Assembly: GCF_051014685.1 (NCBI RefSeq) | Contig: NC_135056.1 | Coordinates: 7,378,001 to 7,442,000 of the forward strand | Direction: 5' to 3' | From: Ptiloglossa arizonensis | Lineage: Eukaryota > Arthropoda > Insecta > Hymenoptera > Colletidae | Length of the DNA: 64,000 nucleotides | Shown here: one piece after another, positions 20,716 through 34,053 of the stretch | Position numbering within the stretch: the stretch's first letter is position 1 | How the letters are laid out: every line of letters begins with the position of its first letter | Made by a program: the position numbers and the translations under genes | Notes under the pieces: generated by a model | Database searches by the model: none | What the model was told of the DNA's origin: nothing | The model's input: only the letters and a program-made list of their open reading frames with translations

Positions 20716-23700
20716 TTTTATTATCACATATTGCAATAATCGTGTTCACCCCTCTCGAGTTCCATTTATTATTCGTACATGCTTCGATAAAAAGAAGATT
20801 ACTCAATGTTGAACAAAATTCATCCTACGACGTCACTGCCATGAAATTTCGCGAATCATAATTTTTGGAATATTGATAAGAGTTTCGGACGTAATCTTAT
20901 TTTCTTAGTTACTCTTCATCAATGAATTACATAACTTGAAAGAATAGTTCAATGGAAGAGAAAAAAAAGTTTGATTAAAAAGACACTTAAAATATTCTGA
21001 ATTTGTACTGTTCATTGACATAGGTATTTTGTATATGTTGGTAACAAATACTTTGTAGAGAAATAAGTACATACATTTTAGCGTGAACTCATTTTGTAAA
21101 TGTTTGAAGGCAAATAGTCTGACGTATGTGGTTTCGAAGGTTTATGGCTGGATCAGGGGCTGAATAGGTTCTTGACATAATCCATGCATCCTCATGAGCG
21201 GACATTGAACGATGCCTGGCAACTTGCAGTCTCTGGCAACTATTTGCTGTCGGATCATATTGTTTGGGAACCTGTTTTGGGAATATCGAAACGTTTGTAG
21301 GAAATATAATTTCGGTGTTTGCTCGAGCTATAAATGTAGTATAGTTCCTACAGTCGTTTCTTTTATACGAGGGTGCAATACAAAACCACTGATCTTTTAC
21401 AAGGTTAGTAATACTTCAGTTTGTGACACCAACTCCTGCGAAATAAAATGTCTATTCTACATCTCGGTTGTACTTCAACTAAAACAAAGTACTGCAAACG
21501 AATTGAATTCAGAAACGAGAATTCAGTTGCCTTCTATGAAGCCGAATGTTAGAAAACTTAATATAAATATAAAATAACAACACTTGTCTCGTTAAAAGTG
21601 ACAATGTTTTTGCTTAAAAAAATATAGCGACTCTTCGATAAAAAATAATATGCTCGATGTATAATTAGTTCGTTTTCGTTATACGTTTATCGAGTAATAT
21701 AGAACATTGATAGATAAAAGCTTCGTGGGGCTCGACGAAAGCTTTCGGAATTATAAAGAGTTTCGAAGACCGGAAAATTTGAGAACCGCTGTTCTATTTT
21801 ATACATTGTTATTCCGCATTCGTGCTTCGTGTACAAAATATCTCAGAAATAAGTGGTTAAACCTGGTTCTCGATCTTACTCCACTTACCTCGATGATGGA
21901 AAATGATTACGGGTTGTATATCTGGAAATATTTCCTTTCCAAGTTACGAACACTTTTTTTTTGTGGCAATTTTACAAGAACACTCGAACGTTGTAGACGC
22001 GTAATCTTGAAAGGAATATTGTCGGACGTACAGCCCCATTAATGCACGATACAATGAGTCAAGTTAACTTATCCAATCAATGCGAATAGTGTTATTAATA
22101 TTCATAAAAATTAATATTCTTTTGCTCCGTTTTGATTTTGGGGCGTAACTTTACTTTGTTCTTAAGCTTCTGTTTCGTTTCGGAGCAAAACGTCTACTTA
22201 TTTAAGTATACGAGTGTATTTAGACATACAAGTTCATATACAAGTACAAGTTTAACGTTGTAACCTATCTCGAAGGTTAAAATCTACAGGTACAGCAAGA
22301 AATAAATATTATATTGTATTAATTCCAGATTAATATTGACTTGATTAAAAAGAAAGTTTAATCAAAGAAACTATAACCTTTCAAAAGATATAAAACTTTG
22401 TACGAGGAATTTACTATACAAAATAGATACTTATCAGATAAATAGATTATTCCTTTTTATTCTACTAAACAATTTGTACCCTATTTTTATCCTACTTTCT
22501 GCTCTATTTTCAATTACACGAGGTTTCATGTATAATTTATAATATATATTTACAGGATAGTGTTTCATAGTTCTAGAAAGTTCTATAATCCGATGTAAAG
22601 TACACTATAATACAAAGAAAACGATTGGAGTATATATACTCAGTTAAGTTACCCATGGATTCTTGCAAAACTCTTTCACAAACAAAGAGTGTTCATTGTT
22701 GAAAACCAATTTTAAAGATTCATTCTGACCACTTATTTCTAAGCTGCTCTCTAAACACTTCGTCCCTTCTTATATTAAAAACCCAACTAAACAAAATGGA
22801 AGATATTTCTCAAAACTGCTTCCCACTAGCCTGGAACATTTATCTAACCTTATTCTCTCTTTCCACGGACCATATTCACCACACTAACGTCTCTACGTTC
22901 AATCTCCATAAACAATACCCGAAACTAGTAAAACTATGAAAACACTGTTAGCAGTTGTTCGTTCCGGAATAAGAAAGCCAACATCCGCTCTGTGTTAAAT
23001 ACACGCTCTAAATTCTATCCGCACTTACTGTATCAACGATACGGAAATACCGTTCACGGTAATTCGGGGCATAGAAAAAACTCAACGATCCAATGAAATT
23101 ATTTTCCCCGGGCGATTAACCGGGAACGATTTCGCGATAAATGTTATACTCCTTCTTCGAACCGGATCGCGGATTTTCGTTGCGCCGGTATCAATTCTCT
23201 CAAGAAGAATCCAGCCAGTTATTTAACCGGAACAGTTACCGCGAATGTTGACGATAAACACACCGCGCGCGTTCATTTGCCAGGAAAGCCATTAGTGTCG
23301 CCACAGAAGTTCACTTAACGCACACCGTGCACCTTCGGTGTTTTCGCCCGGTTTATCTCTCCGCATTGACGATACCACGTACGTTTCTTCGCTCCAGGTA
23401 GTGAGCTGTTCGAGATTTTTCTTTCCATTCGCTTCGGTCCGTGTGACGGTTAATTAATTTGTAATTTTGGCGCGCCAGTAACGCTCGGATCCGAGTCCCC
23501 CACGGAACATCGCGACGTCCTTGTCTTTCCCGATACGAGCGGTTAGGTGGGGACGATGGAAGGCGCACGATGGAAACCGCATCTCGAGTCTATTTCAAAG
23601 TCACGACAAGCTCGCCGCGCGGCACAGACGACCCGATTAACCGGCAGATCGAAATAAGCTCCGGCGCTTAATTAAGGCTAATCGAGTTAACGAATATACT

Positions 23701-24440
23701 TGCTGTACATTGGCCCCCTCCGGGGTCCTCGCCGATGTGTCTTGATACCAATCTACAGTTGTAACCCTGGCGTGCTGCCTGGAAACCGAGAGGAGGCTCA
23801 TCCTCGAAAATTACCCAATCCCTGCTGCCGCGTTTCCTCTGTGCGCTGAATAGGTTGTTCTTGTCGATGAACGTTGTCTCCTTGCACGGTTATTTCACTG
23901 TAATTGCTCATAATTACGACCGACTGGTTTTTCCAAACAAAGGAGCGAACACGGTGTCCTTTTACGAGCACTCGATTACGGACGACGAAACGGTCTCGTG
24001 TAGAACGGACGATGGGTCAGTTGCGACCCGTAGCAAATCTTTTCTTATTTTCTCCGTCCACGAAAAGAAGGCACAGCATGTTTACGTTCTCGCTTCTCCC
24101 GTAGTCCGTTGCCACGCCCACGATCGCAAGCAAGAATCGCTATTGGCCGAAGATCGTGACGAAGATCGACAATGGTGATACTAAGTGCGAGTGAGAACGA
24201 ATTCGTGGTAAGGTGCATAGGCGTAGGCTCCCAATAAAGCGTCAAGTATTCATAAACAGAATTATTTACTTACGGTTTGGGTATTACTGCTGATTCGATA
24301 AGTTGTTCGTAATGAAAAAATGAATATAATTTAATATGCGTAATCATTAATATTTCGAAAATTATTTATAGAAGTAATAGAAGAAAGAAGAAGTATAGAA
24401 GAAAAGAAGTGACTTTTATTTATTGAAATTTATATAATTA
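20716..24440. other. Mostly AT-rich; CpG-rich patch at 23.0-24.2 kb
   Basis: Open frames at 21212-21577 (121 codons) and 21707-22042 (111 codons) show no domain, and no splice sites around them convinced me. From about 23040 to 24200 the sequence is richer in CpG, with words such as CACCGCGCGCGTTC. No repeat, RNA gene or mobile-element end was recognised. Confidence 0.45.
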
Positions 24441-24443
24441 CGC

Positions 24444-24640
24444 TTATACTTATTTCTATCAAGATCAAATTTATGTAATTACGATTTACACAAAAACAAG
24501 TCATATTTTTATTGAAACAAGTATAACTTTTATGATTTGCAATGCAGGAAAATGTAAAGGTTATTGATTTCAGTACGACTTGTTCTTGTGTAAATTGTAA
24601 CTGTGTAGAATTTATCTAAATAGAAATGAGTGTAAGTGGA
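24444..24640. repeat. Inverted-repeat element, about 200 bp
   Basis: The left arm (ACTTATTTCTATCAAGATCA … TTTACACAAAAACAAGTC) pairs with the right arm (GACTTGTTCTTGTGTAAA … ATAGAAATGAGTGTAAGT). Arms are about 64 bases, with a loop of about 65 bases. Pairing continues weakly outward into AT-rich flanks. This looks like a foldback MITE without coding capacity. Confidence 0.75.
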
Positions 24641-27600
24641 GTTGTATTATTTTTAATAAATACGAATTAGTTCTTTTCGCATAAACTTTGTTTCTCTTAT
24701 TTGCTGCTACAAAGAATACTGGCTAGCGTTGCGCGTCGAACGTTCGAACGAATTATCTCACTGCTAATAGCAGAAAGGGAGAAGCTGCAGTATTATGTTT
24801 CAAGTACCCGAGCATTACCAAACGTGAACAAAAATGTGAATGCATGGATCTCGCGAGACCCGGCGTCCGCTGGCGGAAGGTTAAGAGGTAAATACGATGG
24901 TGCTTCGTACAATCGGAAATTTATCGACTTTCGAATCGAGTTGGGAGAAACAGGTATATATATGAAAAAAAAAATAAAATAAAATGTTCCTGCAGAACAT
25001 AAAAATGAAAAAAAAATAAAGTGTTCTTGTAGAAAATGGGGGCATTTTTGCGACCGAAATTCACGGAGAAATTTTGGTTCCATTTATTTTAATTAATTTG
25101 AAATTGAATCGTTCTGTGGAATTTCTTACTCGTTGAATATAATGTTTTTTTTATCAAAAGATAAGAGGAAAATATACTCTTATAGTTGTTGAACGATAAT
25201 AAAATAATTATATTGAATGTAATAATAGAAGTGCATGTTTATGTTATCCACACTTTTCTATGGGAAAAATTTTTAGTTATGTCACCTATGAACTCTATAA
25301 TGATCCCTTAGGGATCACATTCTTACTTTGAAAACGACTTGAATGTCGTATAAAGAAGTATATTTTGAAATTTATGAAGAAAGAACTAATCTTAAAAAAA
25401 CTTATTTACAGTTTTCACACGAATATAGAAGAATATTTTCTTTAAAAAATAGAGCGAAAGGTAATTCGGTTGCTCCAAAAATTATTTCACTATTGTTATT
25501 TCCGATTGTACGAACACAGATATGAATTGAAAAGAAGCAAATATTCAATTGATTCCCTCTCGCCATAAAATTAACGAGCTTTTATAAGAACGACTTTCTT
25601 ATAAAAAAAAAGAATTGTGTACAAACGATAGAAACACGCGATTTAATTATAAAAACCTTTTATAAAATCAATTAACGATATTTCAACTGCTTTCATCCGA
25701 GAGCCAATAATTTTACGAACAATGGCAGCCTAGGTTATCGTGGATTATTCGGAAATAAATAAAGGGAATATCTGAAAAAATCCGTTACGGTCAATTTCAT
25801 ATCTTTTTGTTTTCTCCGTTCCCCTGTACGTCATAAAGTTATAAATTCAGTTGTTAGACTGATCGTAAAAGGCACTTCTTCGTTCGAAGAGATCTTTCTG
25901 TTCGTTTGAGAATTGTTTTGGAGTGCATGTCATATTGAATGCACAGAGAGGAGACTTTTGTACATAAAGAATTCTTTGCGCTGCAAGCGTTGCGAAAAAT
26001 GTTGCTCCCGTGAAGAGGTATCAAGGAATCTAGAGGACCGAGAAAGTGGATTTGTCGTGCAATTTGATCGTAAATAATTGAGAGATTTGTATTCGAGACG
26101 TTAGAAACGTGCGATTAAAATATACTTGGAAAGAATGTACTTACATTATAAATATACTTATTCGTTGAAGAAACATTTTCGTTCCGGAATAAAAACACTC
26201 GACAATTATTTTTCGCGAAATAAAATGATCAATTATAAACTTGCAATTAATTGTATGCCCGCCAAAAGAGGATTGAAATTAATTTCACCGTTACGTTTCG
26301 ATTTATTTCAATTTTAATTTTCTCTTTAGCATATTTTATACAGAATGGTATAATTGTACGCACTCGGCAGTCATTATTGAAGATATGAGAATATTGTTTC
26401 TATAAATTTCATTCACTTCGAATTAAAACACGTAAAACCAGATATTTTCATTACGTCCTTCGTATTCGTTCTGTTCAAGACGAATGCGAAAAAAAAAACA
26501 TAAACACGATTCGTTTCTGATTAATCATGCGTATTTGAAACATTGCAATGAACATTGGCTGGTATACAATACTAATTGAACCGTTTTTGAAACAGCTCGT
26601 AATTATTACTCGTGCCAAACACTCTGATAAATTATTTAACGTACATACATAAATTTCACACTATTTGGACAAAAGTAACGAGACAATAGTCCGATCTTCG
26701 CCAATTTCGCAATTAAGAGTTAGTACGGATTCTTACGGTATATTTTTCACACAATTAATTGCATACCTAATCAAATTATATAGAATAAAGCTTGACTTGG
26801 TCTACTCAATTTGTTACAGTCTACATAGCTAATTTCGCTTCATTAGAATGAAATAACAATTGCAAGACCACAACTTCGTTCCTTTTTCATTCATTTCGTC
26901 TCAAGAATTTTTACGAAATTCATTTTCGTGTACAGACGTATAATATTGAAAATATTCTACCACGTGCTATGACGTTACTAACGACTTCATTCATTTCATG
27001 TCGCATCAATCAGTGTAACGTAAATAGATTTGCATCTTCACGTTCGTTCAATGAACGAGCATCGACGATTCTTAATGAGAATAATCTAACTGGAGAATCT
27101 TCATCCTTACTCGTTCCTAAACGGAGTTGTAAATCGAAAACGCTGATAGTAAAATTTAGAAAAAGCAACTGGCATCCACGAGCACGGCGTGACGACGATA
27201 AAAATATATTATTTAGAAAATGAAAACAAAGCAGATGACAAGAAACAACGAAGAAGAAATTGATTACGTGGATTGTTCTCCAAGTGTGCGAAAAAATGTC
27301 TTGCAAAGAATTGGGCGTTACGGAGGGATCAAACCACTGCGGAATCTGTTCAATTTTAAAGAAGAATGTTCATCCCAGGTGTGCGAAAACAGTTTGTCAA
27401 ATGGGGAGAAACCCGAGCAAACGAAACTACTCCGTGGCGAGAAATAGAAGAAGAGAGGAAGTATTGGACGTTTGCTTTTGGAAAAGCACACTGCTCCAGG
27501 TCCATTAGATCCGCCAGAACGGAACAGTCGCGATGATTTACCGATCTTTCCGGGTCGATAAGATTCGTGATAGCCGTGGTAATTCACACGTACGCGAGCC

Positions 27601-29600
27601 CGTGGCACGTATGTATATAAATGGCACTGGGAAGTATGAAATAGTGATTCAACGCTGCGGCGAAGACCAACGATAAATACTTGAAAAATTCGCGGCCAGG
27701 GCCCGGATATTTGCTATTCGATGCCGCTGCGTTTCCGCAATTGACGCGATATTTATTTGTACTCGTTGCACCGTCGACGAATAACATCGAATCTATCGAG
27801 AAATCGCGAAATTAAAACGGTTTCGAAACACGTGCTCTGTCGTAACGCAGCGTAGAGCACGAGGTAAAAATATTTTTTTTAAAAAACTTTTCAATCGAGT
27901 AACCAAACGTGTGCATCGGTCTTTTTCTTCTGGAAAGTACAGTGTAAAGTTCTCGATGTTTCGTGGTTTCGTTAAATTTTTCAATTTGTACAGATTCTTT
28001 CGATAAATTACTTAGAATCGATTTAGAATTTGTGTAAAGTATAAATAATAATGTGTGACGTAACTTGAGTAACTGTTTTAATATCTATATTATTTTCATT
28101 TATTATATTTCATTTAACGTCCTTGTTGCACGTGTGTATAAAAGTGTGCATATAGAGTACATAAATAAAATTTAACGAAAAATGTGAAAAGAGGCAAGGT
28201 ACTGCTGAAGTACTGTCACTGCCTCGACCTTGGACGGAATAATAATTGCAGATGCATTTTTAATAATTATTCGAATGAAAAAATTGTAGGATACATTGAA
28301 AATCATATACGATCTAATAAAGTAGAATATATTTATTACAATTTAACGGTTTATTAAAATCAATGACTGAAAAATGTTCTCCCGTTTATAAAATCAATTT
28401 AGATCGGTTTTAATTTTAATTTCAACGTTAATGCTACGATTTATTGCCCCATTTGACGTAACGAGAACATGTAATAATCGAGATTGAAGAATTAAAATTA
28501 AAATGAAAATCGAAATTGAAATGAAAAATCGTAAACGAGCATCGGGAAAATTCGTTTCGTTCAGTTTCCTTAACGATTTAATTATACACTCGCTTTAAAT
28601 TTTTGTCCCGGCCGAGAACAAACAACGATTAAAGGAAAGGTATTAAAATGAAGGAGGACTCCTCGCGATATAAAGCGTCCAATTTGCAGTACGTACAGTC
28701 GCAAATTGCGTCCGTCAAATAAATCGTCTCTAACTAGGAAGAATGTGGAGGTTCGCTCGACGAATTTCGTAGCGTGCCTGCTTTAAATCGCCGGCGACAT
28801 CTTATCGGAGACATATTTGGAACGTTTCCCTGGCCAGCAAAAACGTTGAGAGCGCAATAAATGTCGGAGCAATTACACAATTAAACGATCCCGAATGCAC
28901 GAAACCGCGCCGTTTAAGTACGACGAGTTGTCCGTTCGCGTTCATTTTCATTTTCGGTCACACCGAACGTATTCTTCGCGATCGTCTTTACGTCAACTAT
29001 GCGTGCACCTCGGTCACCAAAATTAGATCGCGGCTAAATTTGAAACTCCCGATGAAATTAATTTAATGGACACCCGTCGAATATCGAGCGCCGCGGTTGT
29101 AATTCAATTATATGTTTACGTTCGCGCTAATACGAGTATCGGTATTACCAACGTGCATCGACGGTTTTACTCTAAATCGAGATCACGTAACGATTCCAAC
29201 CACATTTTTCCGCGCAATTTTTCCAACCGAGGAATGATATTTTTTTTTCGAGAAAAAAATTGAATTTCAATGCGCGCCAAATGAAACGCAACGGGAAATA
29301 AAATTACGGTATTGTTGCGGCTGGTTTATTTAGAAATGTAGGGAAGCGAGCGTTAACAGATGAAAAACTCGACGAATCAATGATTCTCGTTGAATTACAA
29401 AATCCAACTAATACGCGTAGACCGTATCGGTGGTGTTTCATTTCCATAGGTCAGTTCGCTATGGTCGAATCGACAACAAGGGCTTAAAGTTCGATTAACT
29501 TCGACCATTTGCAACGCTCGTGAAGAATTGAATGGACGTTGTAAATTTTGGAAAATGTTCGAATCAATGATTATACGTATCGATGTTGTATCTACGTACA
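24641..29600. other. AT-rich, no recognised gene
   Basis: Nearly 5 kb with scattered short open frames. Two consecutive plus-strand frames (26969-27223 and 27220-27447) share an ATGA, but neither has a recognised motif. CpG-rich patches occur at 27.5-27.8 kb and 28.6-29.0 kb. A small palindrome GATCCCTTAGGGATC lies at about 25302-25316. No RNA gene or mobile-element end is seen. Confidence 0.45.
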
Positions 29601-29838
29601 TACCGTGTCCCAATTATTACCGGTCGATTTGAATTTCGCAATATTTTTAGAACGTCAAACCGATTAACCTGAAACTTGACGTATGTTATTTAGACAGATG
29701 GGAAATTAGTTGTGGAAAAGTACACGATGAAAGAACGCGTGCAAATTATTCAGACGTATTACGAAAAATCGCGATCTTTAACGCTAACGATTCGGGGGAA
29801 AAAGTAAATCGACCGGTGATGATTGGGACACCCGATAT
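29601..29838 (+). mobile_element. Tc1/mariner-type MITE with transposase start
   Basis: The terminal inverted repeats are clear. The left end is CCGTGTCCCAATTATTACCG followed by GTCGATTT. The right end, on the minus strand, is GGGTGTCCCAATCATCACCG followed by GTCGATTT. The flanks are TA-rich. Inside, from the ATG at 29727 to a TAA at 29807, a 26-codon frame reads MKERVQIIQTYYEKSRSLTL. This resembles the N-terminal helix-turn-helix start of insect Tc1/mariner-like transposases (ERV-II-YYE-SLT pattern). The rest of the transposase has been lost, so this is an internal-deletion derivative that depended on a full copy elsewhere. Confidence 0.8.
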
Positions 29839-30429
29839 ATTACATTATATTTGTAATATCATCGATTAGTGGAATAAAGATTCAATTGTATATTGAATCG
29901 AATAAAATGAACTTTAACGAGAAATAAATAGAATTCACTTTTACGAAAAAAAAATACTCCTACGTATCGCTCATGTTTCTCAATAATAACGTTGAGAATA
30001 ATTTTTGTAAAAATAGTGGAAATCACGCTTGAAAAAGTATAGATTTCTAAAGGAATAGATAAAAATTAAAAAAATTATCGATTGCTAAATGAATAGACGA
30101 AGGCAGATATATAATAGAAATTCATGGTTCGAAAAATTGGAAGAAGTCTTCATCGGAATCCCAATGTCAGATGATAAGTCGTATTGATAAGTTGGATGAC
30201 AAGAACAATGGATAAATGTCTTTTTCTCTCGACTCCCTCTTTTTCTCTTTCCTCGGCTTCTTAACTTATCTTTTCTTTTAATTAAAACACACCAATTTTT
30301 CTTGTTCGATCGGTTCGTATTAATTCGTCGATTAATTCTAACAATTTAACATTAGAATATTTTGTGCACTGGATATTCATAGTATTTAAATAATACGATT
30401 GGACGAGTAGTATTAGCCTTGGGGCAAGA
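29839..30429. other. AT-rich, no recognised feature
   Basis: No open frame of note and no repeat structure until the self-complementary array starts near 30430. Confidence 0.5.
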
Positions 30430-30920
30430 AAATGATTACTTTCTTATTCGAGTAACTCGATCGAGTACTCAAACATTCGAATCATGGTATTTGAGTGCTC
30501 AAATATTCAGGCCATGATGTTCCAATGCTCAAATATTTGAGTTATGGTACTCGAGCACTCAAATATTCTACTCGTGGTATTCGAGTAATGATATTCAAGT
30601 ACTCAAATATTCTAGTAATAATATTCGAGTTGTGGTATTCGTGTACTCTAACATTTCAATACATAGCATTCGAGTAATGATATTCGACTACTCAACTATT
30701 CGAGTAATGTCTACTCGAACCCTCGATTATTCTAACAACGCTACTTAAATGCTTGAATACTCGACAAATGATTCTCGAACGCTCTACTATTCGAGTAATG
30801 TCTACTCGAATCCTCGACTATTCAAACAACGCTACTCAAATACTCGAATATCCGACCAATGGTACTCTGATAAATGCTCTACCATTCGAGTAGAAATAAT
30901 ACTCGAATACTCGAAGTTCG
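30430..30920. repeat. Degenerate self-complementary repeat (ATTCGAGTACTCAAAT)
   Basis: Words such as ATTCGAGTA, TACTCGAA, ACTCAAATATTC and GAGTAATG(G/A)TA recur in both orientations about every 20-30 bases. The basic unit is nearly palindromic (TCGAGTACTCGA, GAATATTC). Copies are strongly diverged compared with the other arrays, which suggests age or rapid mutation. Open frames in it are incidental. Confidence 0.8.
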
Positions 30921-31496
30921 TTCGTAACGTTCTCACATCTGTGTAGAAACGTTCGAACTGTCCCCGATCCTTGCTGCAAACCAGTCCCTACCGACAAAGT
31001 TGCGCGAACAGTGCGTCGGCACGCAACGCGCCAGACTTCCTGTCAACAATCTACTCTCCGAGAAACGACAACTATCCGTGAACTCATTGAACGGGCTCCC
31101 GTATTTTCAACGAAGAATGCGCATCGAATAACCGCGACGTGCCTCGCCTAAAAGTTTCGCGATCAATTCGCCCCGCCACCGCCATCGCCGCTTGTTGCAT
31201 TTTTCGGGTTAGACGGAGCGAGCCGAGGGAAGGCTTGGAAGGATACCGTATTCACGCAACCCATGGGACAGCAACGCGTCGTTTCGCCACGGTACCATCC
31301 GTCTTATAACGGTGAAATCGGCCAGCGAGAGACCGAGGACGATGGTTGGGGGATGCATTGCACGGCTGTATTGGTTTCCGCAATATTTACCAGGACGTTT
31401 GCGCGCACATTGTGCGTCGTCATATTGTTCTTTCCCTTTGTACGCTAATTTGACATCCTACATCCGTGCGCCTCAATACGGAGAGCGCAGTCTGCC
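30921..31496. other. CpG-rich sequence upstream of module copy 1
   Basis: CpG-rich DNA with several overlapping open frames and no recognised motif. It leads directly into the first copy of the repeated module. Confidence 0.4.
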
Positions 31497-31893
31497 GTTA
31501 TTAACAATAAGTTACCAGGCGGGGGCGCGGTTACCCCCGGAGCGTTGTTGCTTTGATCGTCGGCGAAACAATGCCGAAAGGATGCCGGGGTCGCGGCATA
31601 CAACCTGTACACTCGAGTTTTCCCGGTTGCCGCGAATTATACCCGAAAACACCAACCGCTCAACCCCTACCCCATCCACCACTACTCATCTCTTCCCCAC
31701 TAGTCCCGTGTAGCCATCCAGTGCCGCGGATGCGCGCGGCGATTATTGTTTTACCGCAGAATTTATCGTACTTGCCTAAGCGCAAGTTTTCCCCGACGAC
31801 TTTAGCCGCCCGCCGAAAGCGCGATTATGTACGCGTTGGATTTAATGGAACGGACCCCCGGTCCCGGCGTTGTTTGATTAATTTAATTAATTA
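31497..31893 (+). promoter_or_regulatory. Repeated CpG-rich module, copy 1
   Basis: Four ordered blocks define the module. First, GTTATTAACAATAAGTTA (31497). Second, GTTGCTTTGATCGTCGGCGA with CCGAAAGGATGCC (31545-31585), then TGTACACTCGAGTTTT. Third, ATTATTGTTTTACCGCAGAA followed by TTTATCG (31742-31768). Fourth, TTAATTTAATTAATTAACGG. The same blocks in the same order and orientation occur at 36.8 and 41.9 kb. Frames across the module are not kept between copies, so a coding origin is unlikely. TTTATG/TTTATC and TAATTAAT words are compatible with Hox/Caudal-type binding, which is inference only. Confidence 0.5.
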
Positions 31894-33480
31894 ACGGCTA
31901 CAGAGGCGTTGCGTCTGATGCAAAATTGTCGTTTGTTTGCGTATCGCGATGTTACCTGCGGGCTTGTATACACGCCCGTCTCGTTGAAAACATACCGAAC
32001 CGGGGTCCTAATGATGTTTCAACGTGGGGGAAAAATGATTCATCGTGCACCACGGTGCACGATCACGATCCTACCTCGTGCTGGAAATCCGTGACGTTGC
32101 ACTCGGGGACTATCGGTGCACCAAAATCGATGAAGGTTGTTTTTTGGATAGCCTTTTGGATCTTTCATGATGGGGAGAAATTAATTTCGGATGATACCGA
32201 GTCGAGAAGGAAGAGTGGGATGAGATTTGTATTGTTTTGCACGATGAGAGTAGAAAATGGATCGTAATTTTGGTGATAAATTTGCAATATTCATTACAGA
32301 ATGTAATATGAAGAACGTTGGGGTTTGAGATTGTTTATTTTTCGATTGTTGATCGCAGGGTTCGATTGTTCCCTAGATCTTCGGGATAACTAATTTACCA
32401 TCTATAAATTTACGTAAGAGAGAAAACTGAAGTTATAGTCTAATTCATAAATTAAAGTGAGAACTTCCTGATTATAAGATCAGAACATTTAATATTTTCA
32501 ATTAAAGATTATATATATTTCTTTTTATATATTAGCAATACTATCTATAAAATAAATTTATTTGATTGATGTATCAGTTTCAAAAATATATATTTCTCGT
32601 CCCTTTTATTACTCCACATTTTTCGTATCGCGAAATAATTCCTAATAAATTCGATAATTAATATTTCCAATATTCATTCTTCAGCTTTACTCGTATACAA
32701 TTTTGTAAATTAATTTCCAAGATGTTAATATCTGTCCAAAAGAGAGACCGTTTTTCTAATATTTCGAAACAAAGGAGGAACAAAAGTACTGTTTAACTCG
32801 TGCACTGATTTGCCACGCACAACGGAAAAATTGCGAATTTTCTTACAACTGGAGGACATAATTACACGTTTGACGGGAAGTACAGGCACATAAAGCGGAG
32901 GGAGTGTATTAAATGATATTTGAACTATATTTTGCAATTAAACCGGGGCCCTGGAATTTAATTAGGCGCATTAGATGACATAATACTTGATTCTGCCTCG
33001 TTGTACTTATTTCAAGTCCTCCAGCGTTTAACAAAGAACCGACAATTCCGACGGTTCTGGCTTTTGCAATTGTGGCCCGCAATGTCGCTCATTCCTATAA
33101 TTCTCCGCCAGGTTTCCGTAATTTTCAGAGCGAAATCGGTAGACTCGCATGACACTTGGCATAAATTTCCAAGGTAATTGTTGTTACAGATACCGTGTTT
33201 CAATAATGGTACCAACGAAACGTGGATGCAAATCGATGCTACGAATTTTTGAAAAAAATGTCTTTCGAACGCGATTAACACAGTTGACGTTAATGGGCGA
33301 TAATAGTTGTGCGTCTTTATTGTGATTAGATTGAACACTTCAAAAGGAAAATAATAGAGTATCGAGGAGAGAAAGAAAGGTAAGATACGAAAAGAAGAAA
33401 CGAAAAATGTGAAAGTAGAATTAAATAAAGGTACGTTCGGTACAAAGACGAAGTACGGCAATATGCTGTTATTAACCTAA
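31894..33480. other. Non-coding, no recognised feature
   Basis: CpG content falls away after 32.1 kb. Open frames at 31909-32267 overlap each other and have no motif. A short near-palindrome CGTGCACCACGGTGCACG lies at 32044-32061. Confidence 0.45.
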
Positions 33481-33482
33481 TT

Positions 33483-33657
33483 TTGGAAAGAATATAATAA
33501 GAGCGCAATAAAATAATAAGGAATAAAGAAAAGGGGAAAACGAACAGTTGAAAATAAGAAGAAATGTGTAAGATAATAAGTGAGTTGTTGAGAAAGAGAA
33601 ATAATGGTAAAAAAATAAAATAAAATAAATAGAAAAATAGAAAGTTCAGAGACAACA
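33483..33657 (+). repeat. A/G-rich segmental duplicate, copy 1
   Basis: Matches 34054-34208 nearly base for base: AATAAGAGCGCAAT(A/G)AAATAAT, TAAGAAGAAATGTGTAAGATAATAAG (in part) and AAAGTTCAGAGACAACA. The plus strand is A/G-rich. The minus-strand frames over it are Leu/Phe-rich because of composition. A weak third relative lies at about 35115-35280. Confidence 0.9.
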
Positions 33658-34053
33658 GCAGCAGGAGAGTCAAAAGAGAAAACAACGTTGAAATAAGAAC
33701 AATACTTATCGATGAAGGTATTTTGTAGTAAATTACCTATAAAAATGGCCTGTAAGACTTTTCGATCTTTTCTTTGTCTGAAAGATGTTTCGATGGCCAA
33801 ATATTTTAACAAAATATTGTCACTTTTAATAAGAAATATATTTGACTTGCAGTAAGAATGTCAGGAATTTTTTACAAAAAAAAAACAAAATTTAATCTCA
33901 ACAATAGTAACTATATTTATCCGTAAATAACACTATCACACAACTAGTTCATATTTACCATTATACTTTTCTGTTACTGCATAGTGTGTCACTGGTAACA
34001 TACACGAAAATTTCTTCATATTTTCCACGTCCTCGATGTTGTTTATCATTATC

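Noticed and set aside
20452..20812. Asn/Ser-rich and Leu/Val-rich open frames
   Set aside because: Both are translations of a degenerate trinucleotide repeat.
21212..22042. Open frames of 121 and 111 codons
   Set aside because: No domain, no splice sites I could defend, and AT-rich composition like the flanks.
26969..27508. Consecutive open frames sharing ATGA, like an operon
   Set aside because: Operon-type overlap means little in an insect genome. Products have no recognisable motif, and a third frame overlaps them.
31263..32267. Several overlapping open frames of 60-133 codons
   Set aside because: They cover a CpG-rich module in different frames, with no kept frame in the other copies of the module and no motif.
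32341..32385. GGTTCGATTGTTCCC as a tRNA T-arm
   Set aside because: The 5-base stem around the loop does not pair correctly, and no acceptor or anticodon arm is found.
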